Shown piece by piece: positions 33,793 through 50,514 of a DNA stretch of 64,000 nucleotides. Origin of the DNA: Corticium candelabrum (taxonomy: Eukaryota > Porifera > Homoscleromorpha > Homosclerophorida > Plakinidae); NCBI RefSeq assembly GCF_963422355.1, contig NC_085089.1:6476552-6540551 (forward strand). The letters are read 5' to 3'. The notes under the pieces were generated by a model. It was not told the origin of the DNA. It saw only the letters and a program-made list of their open reading frames with translations, and made no database searches. Numbering within the stretch: position 1 is the first letter of the stretch; each line of letters begins with the position of its first letter. A program made the translations under genes and the position numbers.

Positions 33793-35790
33793 TCAGTATT
33801 CATTGTCGTCGTCTTCCTTGTTGAGGCAACTGTCTTGTGCAACTTCTTCGTAGTCCTTTTCTAGAGCTGCCAGGTCTTCTCTGGCTTCGGTAAACTCCCC
33901 TTCCTCCATTCCCTCTCCCACATACCAGTGCACGAAAGCGCGTTTGAAGCACAGCATGTCGAATTTGTGGTCGATTCGTGACCAGGCTTCAGCTATAGCA
34001 GTCGTGTTCGACATCATGCAAAGGGAACGAGGAACTCGAGCCATTGAGCCACCCGCTACCGTGACTGGCGGCTGGCTGTTGATTCCAACCTAGAATGAAA
34101 GAAAGAACACAATAAATAAAGGGAAAAACAAACAAAGAAACGAATTAACGAGAGCAACAATTTTTACTTATTCTAACATTGTAATGATTGTTTAATTAAC
34201 AAAGCGAGCTTACCTTAAATCCTGTCGGGCACCAGTCGACAAACTGGACGTTTCTATCTCTCTTGACTGTACTAAACGCTGCAGTGACTTCTGCAGGCGT
34301 AACATCTCCGCGGTAGAGAGCGCAGCACGCCATATACTTTCCTCGCCTTCCCTCACACTCCATCATCCGACCGACGCTTGGCTGAAAGCAGTCACGTGTC
34401 ATCTGAGCCACAGAAAGCGACTCGTGGTACGCCTTCTCGTGAGACAGTATGGGAGAATAGGACAGAAGAGGGAAGTGGATACGAGGGTACGGCACCAAAT
34501 TTGTTTGAAACTCACACATATCGACATTGAGCATGCCGTCGAAACGCAAAGAAGCTGTCACAGACGAGACCACCTGCAGCACAAACACAAAAAGACAGAA
34601 TTCAATTACGAAAGGTAATTCTCGGTGTCTCATTATCATGTATAGTTCTTGCCTGTGCCACCAGTCTGTTCATATCAGTGTACGTTGGCCGCTCTACATC
34701 GAGATTCCGGCTACAGATATTGTACAACGCTTCGTTGTCGACGAGAAACGAACAGCTGTAGTGTTCGAGTGTCGAGTGGGTCGTAAGCACCGTGTTGTAC
34801 GGCTCTACAACCGCCGTGCTTAGTCTCGGAGCCGGGTAGACGCAGAACTGAAGCTTCGTTTTCTTTTCGTATTCGCGGGAAAGACGTTCAGCGAGCAGGG
34901 CACCGAACCCGGACCCCGTACCGCCTCCAAACGAATTGAATACGAGAAAACCTTGTAGCCCATCACACTGATCGGCCTAAATAAATTTCAGTGCTTGAAA
35001 ATTCAACAAAAGTCGTTAGAGAGTGTTTACCAATTTTCTGATTTTTTCCAAGGCCAAGTCTACCGTTTTCCGTCCCAGGGTGTAATATCCTCGGGCAAAG
35101 TTATTCGCAGCGTCCTCCTTGCCGGTCACCAATAGGTCGGGATGATACAGACTTCGGTATCGACCCGTTCGTATCTGATCGACAACCGTCGGTTCCAAAT
35201 CCAAGAACAGTGCTCGAGGAACGTACTTGCCGTGACCGGTATCATGGAAAAACGTGTTGGTAGAGCCAGAGCGGGAGTGAACTAGTTGATTCATGACTGT
35301 GGGCGTCTGCTGTGATTCAGCTTGCAACGTAGAGTCGGAGACGCAGTCTTGGGGATGAACTAGGCATCCTTCTGGAGTAATGTCATGCTACATTAACAAT
35401 AGGCAGTAAAGTCATGTCTAAAACAGATATTTTCTACTAAACAACTCGACCCAGTCTCACTCCACCCTCCTCATTCCCCGGATTGTCAATCCTCTTCGGA
35501 GACCTTGGTACACAAGCACCTCACTGTACCAATCTCTCCCCGCTTCAGAGTGACATACGGGGAACGCAGGGGGAGAGTCTGGATCAGAGCCATATGGATT
35601 AGCCTCGGCCTTCCATACCCGTGTAGCGCCAATTTCACACTGTCTGGGAGGCCGAGGCTAACTTTTCAGATAGCTATAATTCTAATCGCTCTGTCACGGC
35701 CATGCAGTTCACCTCCAAGCAGTAGAGCTCCCAACAAGCATTGCCGATTTGGGCTCCGGCTTGACCAATATGTAGTGATATAATTTCTCT
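33793..35790 (-). CDS. Divergent alpha-tubulin with a remodelled K40 loop
   Basis: Five minus-strand exons join in phase: 35790-35713 ([20 protein letters not shown]), 35387-35031, 34976-34653, 34573-34214 and 34089-33793 (about 472 residues with the initiator Met, which must sit in a short upstream exon that was not found). GTP-binding [35 protein letters not shown] and [16 protein letters not shown] are all intact and the tail ends in EY, so tyrosination is possible. The loop after strand S1, normally about 14 residues with acetylated Lys40, is replaced by about 35 residues rich in Ser, Thr and Gln with no lysine. Scattered core substitutions mark a specialised isotype. The intron after 34653 has a GC donor. 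A specialised ciliary or germline role is inferred. Confidence 0.9.
35446..35666. repeat. Dispersed repeat fragment with GGCCGAGGCTAA inverted ends
   Basis: TTAGCCTCGGCCTTCCA near 35598 and TGGGAGGCCGAGGCTAA near 35646 form a close inverted repeat. The left part resembles sequence at 49206 and 26050. It lies in the first mapped intron of the tubulin gene. It is probably a fragment of the family defined by the element at 49149-49568. Confidence 0.5.
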
Positions 35791-36464
35791 CTGCAAGTAC
35801 AAACAGCAAATGCTATGCGGTACCTACGTAACCTCGTCTATCTATTAGCCTTGTACGAGAGAAAACTGTTAGACTGCATGCGCAGTAACAGCCTACTGCA
35901 TTTCATGTTTACTGTGTCCACAGCTTACCCCCATTGTTGAGATCAGTACAGAGATGAATACAGAGATGAAGGCGGAGGTAATTTTGCACGCGAACTGCGG
36001 TGTCCGTCGGTGTTGCAATGCACCAGGTCACCAATCCAACTAAACGCAGCGAACGATGTAGTCATCTTATGTAGACTTTCGTTGTGCATTGTGTAACCGG
36101 TACAAAAATAGTAAGGCGGTCACCGTCTTGCGGTCACGTGAGAATACCGCCACGCTGGCCGTGCTGACTCTGCTGTGAGTCACTTCCTGTCCGCACTTTC
36201 TGCAGAGGGTAGACGCTTTTCAACAGAATGGGCCGCTCCCCCGTAATGCCGATAGTAATATCCTGAGGAGGGTTGTACGGTACCTCTGCGATGGGAATGT
36301 AGCGCATGCGCTTATGTTATTGTTATGTGCGAGTCTTTGCATGCCATATCAAGAGGTATCCAGTAGCTATCGGATGTCGACAATGTGTTCAGCCTCTTCT
36401 CACGCTCTTAATTGGCTCTGACTAATTAGATTCAAGGTGGACAAACAGCTGAAGGTCCAGCACT
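35791..36464. other. Upstream region of the alpha-tubulin gene
   Basis: This must hold the tubulin first exon (only an ATG codon plus 5' leader) and promoter on the minus strand. No exon ending in ATG with a good donor was located. No repeat was seen. Confidence 0.45.
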
Positions 36465-36731
36465 TTAGTGCTTCTTCATTAATTGTGACATTGCAATATG
36501 TGCTTGAAGTGATGCAGGGAGTACTGTACCGTTGGGAGCACAACGAGGCCTAGCATCACCAGTTTTGGAAGGCGTGGTGGTATCTGATTGGTTTTGAACA
36601 AAAAATTCGGAAATTGGAAAACTGGCTGCGAGTTTGGCAACAAGAAAATCCTCAAGCCAAAGTAAGGATGTAGGTACAGCACACATACCAACCATTGATA
36701 CTCTAGCCAGAGTTGCTCTGATCACAGTCAT
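36465..36731 (-). CDS. Possible terminal exon of an unrecognised minus-strand gene
   Basis: An open frame of 88 codons ends at 36465 and reads through WLEDFLVAKLAASFPISEFF to a final SQLMKKH. No family was recognised. The composition is protein-like rather than simple repeat, and acceptor-like sequences occur within it (TTGAG before GATTTTC, GATCAG near 36718). A possible upstream exon with a good donor (AAGT-GTAAGTTT) lies near 36880-36930. It could equally be a chance frame in intergenic sequence. Confidence 0.25.
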   Translation of the reverse strand: MTVIRATLARVSMVGMCAVPTSLLWLEDFLVAKLAASFPISEFFVQNQSDTTTPSKTGDARPRCAPNGTVLPASLQAHIAMSQLMKKH

Positions 36732-37090
36732 GTATCGTGATGGATTTCAAATGTAGATATTTTGTTATCTCTGCACCAACACCTTTTTCTAGCTCCTAGC
36801 TTCACTGCTCTCAACCTGCTTAAGGACCAGTATGAATGAAAACAGACTCTCAACCTGGCACTATCATAGAAAATAAGAAACTTACACTTCTCTTGAACAG
36901 TTTTCAAGTGATTGTTGTAACAGTATCTACTCAAACCACGGGGAGGGAGACATACTGGGTAAGAAATGACTACAACAAAACGGATAGGAGCAGTAAGCAC
37001 GCAGATAGGCAGGCAACAGGAAAAACCAAACAAACAGCCACAGACAGACAGACAGGCCGTTTGGGCCAGACTAGAATGTAATAGTGTTGT

Positions 37091-37518
37091 TCTTTGAAAA
37101 TGTATGTATTGACAGACAGACACACAGACAGACAGACAGGTAAGGCTGGGATTATCGCAGCCTTACCTTGCCCTGGTGGCCTAGTGCGTTTTCTCCAGAT
37201 TCTGTCGTCATCATCTCATCTTCCTCTTCGTCTTGTCGTCCATCTTGTGACTTCAGCATCTGGGATTATCGCAGCCTTACCTTGCCCTCGTGGCCTAGTG
37301 CGTCTTCTCGGATTCTGTCGTCGCCATCTCCTGGTCTTCTTTGGATTCATTTCTTCTGACTTGCCTATCTTGTCCCTAGCTCTAGAGTCTAGCCTCTCGT
37401 ATGTAGTTTGCAAGTTTTATGTTGTTACTAGTGTTGGACTTTAGTTATAGTTATGTACTTTGCAGTGATGTATAATAGTTCCATGTTTGAAATATATGTA
37501 TTGACAGACAGACAGACA

Positions 37519-37588
<70 letters not shown>

Positions 37589-37605
37589 ACACACACATTA
37601 ACATC
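37091..37605. repeat. Tandem 114-base duplication plus GACA and (CA)n tracts
   Basis: TGGGATTATCGCAGCCTTAC starts at 37147 and again at 37261, followed in both by CTTGCCCT.GTGGCCTAGTGCGT, a two-copy tandem repeat of about 114 bases. It is bracketed by two copies of TTTGAAA-ATGTATTGACAGACAGAC (37091 and 37482) and ends in a CA microsatellite (37518-37600). It looks like the tail of a small dispersed element. Confidence 0.65.
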
Positions 37606-37788
37606 TAACTACCTATTTCAGTGTTTCCGACAAGTGTATGTACAGCTTTACATACATTTAATATCAAAACTTGATGTATGACCATGTACTGTATACTCAT
37701 CACATACTGTCTATACCTATAACTATATGAAATGGGCGTTAATTAACGAATATAACCTAAAATAACGAAAACTACTATTCATTCCCGT

Positions 37789-38320
37789 TCATCGTTTCGT
37801 TCCTCCGCCACGTCTCGCCTTCAACGCCTCCAATTCCTTCTGTTGCACCAGACTGTCAGCATTACTGGCAACCAACTGGACACCATACGTACCTTTACGC
37901 TACAGAGCACAACATTCGCGGACAGAACCGCGTTCAACTTACCATATCCAGTAGCAACTCATTCTTGAATTTAAGCAGATTGTTTTCCTCCGTCAGCTCT
38001 CGAATGTGCTTCTTCAATCGAACGACTTCGCGCGAACTCTCGGCCCCCGAGCCGCTCTCTGTCACACAAAATAAATAGAACGACTGTCGATCTAACGAGC
38101 CCGACTTTACAAATCGACGACCTGTTATCCAGTTTCCGTCTTCAAACACGAGCTCTTGACCACCTAGACACACCCGTATGGGGCCCCCACCGTCAACTTG
38201 TAAGTCGTTTTGTGAATAGACGCTGTCATCGAGAGAGGACAAGTTCGTGAGAGACGCTGATTTCCTTCTCGGTGTCTTCTGGTTCGGAACAAAGCCTTTA
38301 TTCCTTCCGAATAGAGGCAT
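37789..38320 (-). CDS. CBY1: Chibby homologue (CBY1)
   Basis: Chibby is a small coiled-coil protein of the ciliary transition zone and distal centriole that also binds beta-catenin in vertebrates. Two minus-strand exons join in phase: 38320-37943 and 37899-37789, giving 162 residues (human 126). The N-terminus MPLFGRNKGF with TPRRKSASLTNLSSLD matches the conserved KTPPRKSASLSNL block, which contains the 14-3-3 docking serine. QELVFEDGNWITG matches the conserved central beta segment, and EVVRLKKHIRELTEENNLL is the start of the coiled coil. About 15 extra residues (near KSGSLDRQSFYLF) precede the coiled coil; a very short retained intron there cannot be excluded. It shares a 48-base start-to-start spacer with SCFD1. 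Confidence 0.93.
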
Positions 38321-38368
38321 AACTGGTTGCTATGGCGATTGTTAGTTGATATGAACTAGCTGGTGATA
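38321..38368. promoter_or_regulatory. 48-base spacer between the CBY1 and SCFD1 start codons
   Basis: CBY1 (minus, ATG at 38320) and SCFD1 (plus, ATG at 38369) diverge with only 48 bases between start codons. Either the two 5' leaders overlap or transcription starts inside the other gene's first exon. The spacer holds GGTTGCTATGGCGATTGTTA, where GTTGCTATGG partly resembles an RFX-type X-box (GTTGCC-ATGGCAAC), apt for a ciliary gene; that reading is inference. Confidence 0.6.
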
Positions 38369-46384
<8,016 letters not shown>

Positions 46385-47317
46385 AGAAAGTGAGTGAGTC
46401 AACCATTGTCTTTCAACTGGCAGTGCCTTTGTCAGAGATATTTATAGTGAATGACACAACTATAAGTTGTGATGAGGATTATATTCATTTCTCTAGTGGT
46501 TGAGTTACAGAGACTTTGAAAGAGTCAATGTATCAAACAGCATCTTTGTACTTGTTACGTTGCAAAGTGAATATGCGTATTGTATATTACGGAGATACCA
46601 GTCACTCCTGTTTGATTCTTCTTGATGGAACGCTGACAAAGACTATGATAGAGCATGCCAAACTGTGGTCTAGTTTGGGATCAAACGACTTGAATGTTAG
46701 GGGTTTGTCTATGGGTGCAGTTTAGGCAGACTCTGTTAGTTGTGTAGGTGTGAGTGTTAAGACTACCATTGCAACCTCATCAAATTGGTCTAAATAGCAT
46801 GGTGGTTGCAATTTTGACACAAGAATGTATTGGAATTGGACACATTTTCCTGACAAGTGGCGTTTGTTGTAAGGCAGTTATTTCACTGACTTTGCGTTGC
46901 GTGAAGTGGCACCTTAGATGAGTCACCAAGGACAACCCAAATACAAGGTTGCACTGAAAGTTAGGGGCAGTTGAAGTTTAGTACTACTGTATATTCTTAC
47001 TGAGTTGTTGATGAAGGTTATTTATAATATAATGATGCTTGATGAACCAACTATAAGCTAAAGTAATCACATCTCGGCCAGGAATTTTATACCGGGCAAG
47101 TATATGTAGGTAGGTAGAACTGTGGAAATTTGTTCTCAGAATTGATTGTTCGCAGTGATAACAGCCCAAACTATTGTATTATTATGTTATTATTAATTTG
47201 TCATTAATATTGTTGACAAGAGTGGCAGCTGATAGACTTGCATGTAGCAACTAGAACTCCAACTGTTCTCCTGGCGGTAACATAACACAACTTAGTATTA
47301 GTATTAACTAAGAAACA
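46385..47317. other. Convergent intergenic region
   Basis: 933 bases lie between the 3' ends of SCFD1 (+) and TRPT1 (-). Short frames at 46516-46725 and 46984-47169 have no recognisable content. No repeat or RNA gene was recognised. Confidence 0.55.
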
Positions 47318-48882
47318 TCATGTCAACATACTAGTTTGCCCTTTTAGTCTGACAGCTGTTCTGAAGAATTCTGGTGGAATGAGACCTTTTTCATTGCCAG
47401 GAGACAAAATTACATTGTTTGCTGACTTGAAGAATTTGATTCCAGCTACACAAATTGTTCATGAATTACAGCTATCATGTTAAGAGGACACAGCAAACCT
47501 TCTAGAGCTTTTGCTGTATCGATACCAATAAGAACCTCACAACTGCTCCGCATGCCTGTGATGTACTGAGGTTAGCAATGATATTGACGTTTGACTACTG
47601 GAGATTTGTCTCACCGCTAATAACACCAGACTCGCCTGGCTCTCCTGGAGCTAGATGGATGTGGTTACGCTTCATTCGAGATAGTCCCTAGTAGAGTGAA
47701 GATATCATAGATAGTAATGACAAAAGTGAGTGACTTCCAGTGGACAAGCAATGTTTATATTATAGACAATTATTGAATAACCGTGTGCAGGTGAGCACTT
47801 CTATTGCACATGTATTTAGGATATGGCAATGTTGGTGTCACTGTGCCTAGTTGAGTTTCCAGGTTGTGGTAAACTGACAGGCAAAAACTGTCACTGACTG
47901 GTACTTGATCAAATGGAAATTCCTTTACTGCAGTGAAAATTCAACAATATGCTTGTCATGTCAATAGGTAGCAACAGTTTCAAGACCAAAGAATATCATG
48001 AATCATGTATTTGAACATGTAAACCAAGACAGATGAGGCACCATTAAATTTTCATTTTTTAATAGCCAAAATATTACTATAAAGTTGGAATTTGAACTGA
48101 TGTCAGTGATGTTTATGCAGATAAAACTGATTTGATCAGTGCTCTCAACTATTTACACTTACCTTGTCCACCCCAGGTTTACACTAGCACCCTGATTTCA
48201 TTACTGATTACACAGATATGTTCGATAACACATTGTTTTGAGATCACATTGCACATAGTTGTAGATGTATAGATCTCTAAATTTATGATCCATGTATATA
48301 TTCATGTACACGAATGTGCCAATACGTACCTGTACCCTAATCATTTCCCAAGATCTCAGATATGTGCCATGTACTGCAATTGGAACTTCTTTGGGCTTTG
48401 TAAGAGGAATGAGCTCAAGGTCTGGTATCTAGCACACAAGTGCACATCGATTTTATCGATCCATACAAGTATACATGTTGCTGTAAAACGAGATGGTCAG
48501 CTATAACCTCCAGTGTGTGACCTTGATTTGCTCTGATTTTAGATCTGCCCGTGTCCTTGTCGATAATCAGAGAGAATCTCTGTTTATCATTGTCAGCAAC
48601 AACTCTTTCCACATCAGTGAATGTAAATCGTTTAAGATGTGGTCGAGCCAAAATATCGTCTACGAATGCAAACCCACCTTCGTCAAGTCGAATACCCTCT
48701 TTTTCCGCTCCATGTCTCAAAATGTAGGAAAGGCTTTTAGAGAGTTTAATATCAAGACCACTCTGCCTTCCAGACAACAACAGATTCACTAAGTAAGCTA
48801 ACAAACAAACAAGTAGAACGGAGTTTAGTTTACTCTATACCAGTCGACTGTGTACAGACCGTCCTGGTTTCTTTTCTGCCAT
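47318..48882 (-). CDS. TRPT1: tRNA 2'-phosphotransferase TRPT1 (Tpt1/KptA family)
   Basis: Tpt1 removes the 2'-phosphate left at the splice junction of ligated tRNA by transferring it to NAD+. Six minus-strand exons join in phase: 48882-48841 (MAEKKPGRSVHSRL), 48762-48508 (KLSKSLSYILRHGA; RIRANQGHTLE-type block read as KIRANQGHTLE), 48428-48336 (VPIAVHGTYLRSWEMIR), 47687-47615 (GLSRMKRNHIHLAPG), 47555-47499 (GMRSSCEVLIGIDTAKAL) and 47445-47318 (FFKSANNVILSPGN; PPEFF), in all 215 residues. The conserved Arg-His-Arg-Arg catalytic set sits in LSYILRHG, RANQGH, VHGT and LSRMKRNHIH. The predicted product has the compact archaeal/bacterial-like length with no added domain. Confidence 0.95.
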
Positions 48883-49148
48883 AACTGTAAAAGAAACTAC
48901 GTACTCAAGAAGCTGCGTCATGTGATACTATTAGGCTAGTGCGCATGCGACCTTGTCAAACAATCTAAAATTAGGGTCTGGAAGCCGTTTGTTGTTTTAG
49001 GCGTCCACTGTATTGATTTTGTTTCCTAGTACACTTGAAGCTTGCACACACGCATTTTGAAATTTTATCTTTGAAAGTGTAGAGTGGGGGTAATATGGGG
49101 GCGTGGTAAAATTGATGCACATGATTTGCATGAGTAGGATGTACACGG
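48883..49148. other. Intergenic gap upstream of TRPT1
   Basis: 266 bases that should hold the TRPT1 promoter on the minus strand. No motif recognised. Confidence 0.5.
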
Positions 49149-49568
49149 TCTGGGAGGCCGAGGCTAGAAAAGAAAACGCAAGAAGTCCGAATCCCGGATA
49201 TGGTCAGACTCGACCCACTCCCTCACGTCTCTCCTCTACGATGAGCGAGAACGAGGATTGAGACAGAGGGTTGAGTCTACAACTTTTGAAGTCGGTGTAA
49301 TGCTTGTACCTCCCCCCCCAACTATGGAAGGCCTGTGACGCCGCTGTTTGAGAGTTGGAATACTGTAGCCCAAGACTTCGTAAAATGCGGCTTGGATGAT
49401 AGCACAGGATCGCGGTTTCAGCTTTTCTGCTTGAGGATCGACATCACAACAATCACACAGAAGAGATAACAGCAAGACGCGACTTCTGGAAGTTGACGAC
49501 TTTCCACAGAGCTGTTTTTGAGCACGTAATAGTTACCCCTCGTTGCAACTAGCCTCGGCCTCCCAGGC
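49149..49568. mobile_element. MITE with CTGGGAGGCCGAGGCTAG ends
   Basis: CTGGGAGGCCGAGGCTAG near 49150-49167 is matched exactly by its inverse CTAGCCTCGGCCTCCCAG near 49549-49566. The element is about 420 bases. The 79-codon minus frame inside it (49236-49475) has no recognised domain. Related fragments occur near 35446-35666 and 26050. Confidence 0.75.
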
Positions 49569-49620
49569 ATGCAATAACTTATAACTTTGAGAAATGCATT
49601 GGAATTTGTATCTATTTATT

Positions 49621-49845
49621 CAGTAACAATTTGCGAAGATGGCTGGACAGCATTCAATAATTCTTGCTAAGGAGTGTTCAATGAGTCTTTAGCGTGGGCT
49701 TCAGCTCGCAGCAATTGTTTAACTATGCAAGCTGATTTGACATCAATAAGCAGTGTTGATGAGAACCAGTTTTTATCTAATGTGACTGGCCAGCATGTAT
49801 GGATTGGTCTGAAAGGCATTGTGCCTATGAAAGACAACTAAACAA
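49621..49845 (+). pseudogene. Dead duplicate of a C-type lectin exon
   Basis: This stretch parallels the lectin exon at 55681 base for base in many runs: FNNSC, WASARSNCLTMQADLTSISS and ENQFLSN, then HVWIGLK. A stop replaces the Tyr codon after FNNSC (TAA for TAC), and the second half of the lectin domain is missing. It shares the TTTATTCAG acceptor with the live exon. It is a decayed copy of the adhesion-GPCR lectin exon, left by local duplication about 6 kb upstream. Confidence 0.8.
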
Positions 49846-50306
49846 AGAGGTTATGTTTGCTGCACCAGTAAACTTGACGCCATAATGTAAGTAAACATAA
49901 TTATGTAACGGGCCATACAATTATTGCTATGATGAATCACTTACTGCAGCATTGGTCGATTGTCGTACTAGAGGCAACGTACTCTAGATAGTTGTCATGC
50001 TCCCCCAGTAATGACTCTCAAATGCTGTAATGAGTTAGACTCGTATCCAGTCCTCCTCCTCGCGCGCGGTCCACGTGTTTTGGCAAGTGTTTTTTTGTTC
50101 TACTTGCTAGGAGAAGGACTGGTAACATATTATGTTCTTCACGTGGTAGGTTTTCGGTGTGTTGATTGGTCAAACTGTAACGCGATACGAAAATATGTTG
50201 TTACAAAGGCACGCGTAGAATCCTATTAGAATGAATTGAGGAGCAATTACCTTGACAATTAGACGGTTATTAGCATAGTTGTCGTCATGCAAGGTGCATG
50301 CTCTTA

Positions 50307-50452
50307 AGCCTGGTTCACATATGACGTCAAACTTCAAAGAAACCGCCTCGACGTCGGCGGCATCCTTTGATGTTGACGCCGACGTCGACGCTGGAATAGG
50401 ATTCATTTCTATTGTCGATGTCGACGTCGGCGTCAATATTGTGAACCAGGCT
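50307..50452. mobile_element. Short MITE with TTA target duplication (Harbinger-like)
   Basis: AGCCTGGTTCACA at 50307 and TGTGAACCAGGCT ending at 50452 are inverted copies, flanked on both sides by TTA (50304-50306 and 50453-50455). A 3-base TTA/TAA duplication is typical of PIF/Harbinger elements. The 146-base interior is unusually rich in GACGTC and GTCGAC palindromes (TCGACGTCGGCG, ACGCCGACGTCGA). Confidence 0.8.
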
Positions 50453-50514
50453 TTAGTGTTGTCTGACAGCTCTGCTGTGGACATCCTGACAATAACGTCT
50501 TCTCTAGCCAGAAT

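Noticed and set aside
38043-38100. A tiny intron inside Chibby exon 1
   Set aside because: Candidate borders (GTAAAG to ACAG) change the reading frame, so the exon was kept whole.
49236-49475. 79-codon minus-strand frame
   Set aside because: Lies wholly inside a MITE, has no recognised motif and no supporting splice or start context.
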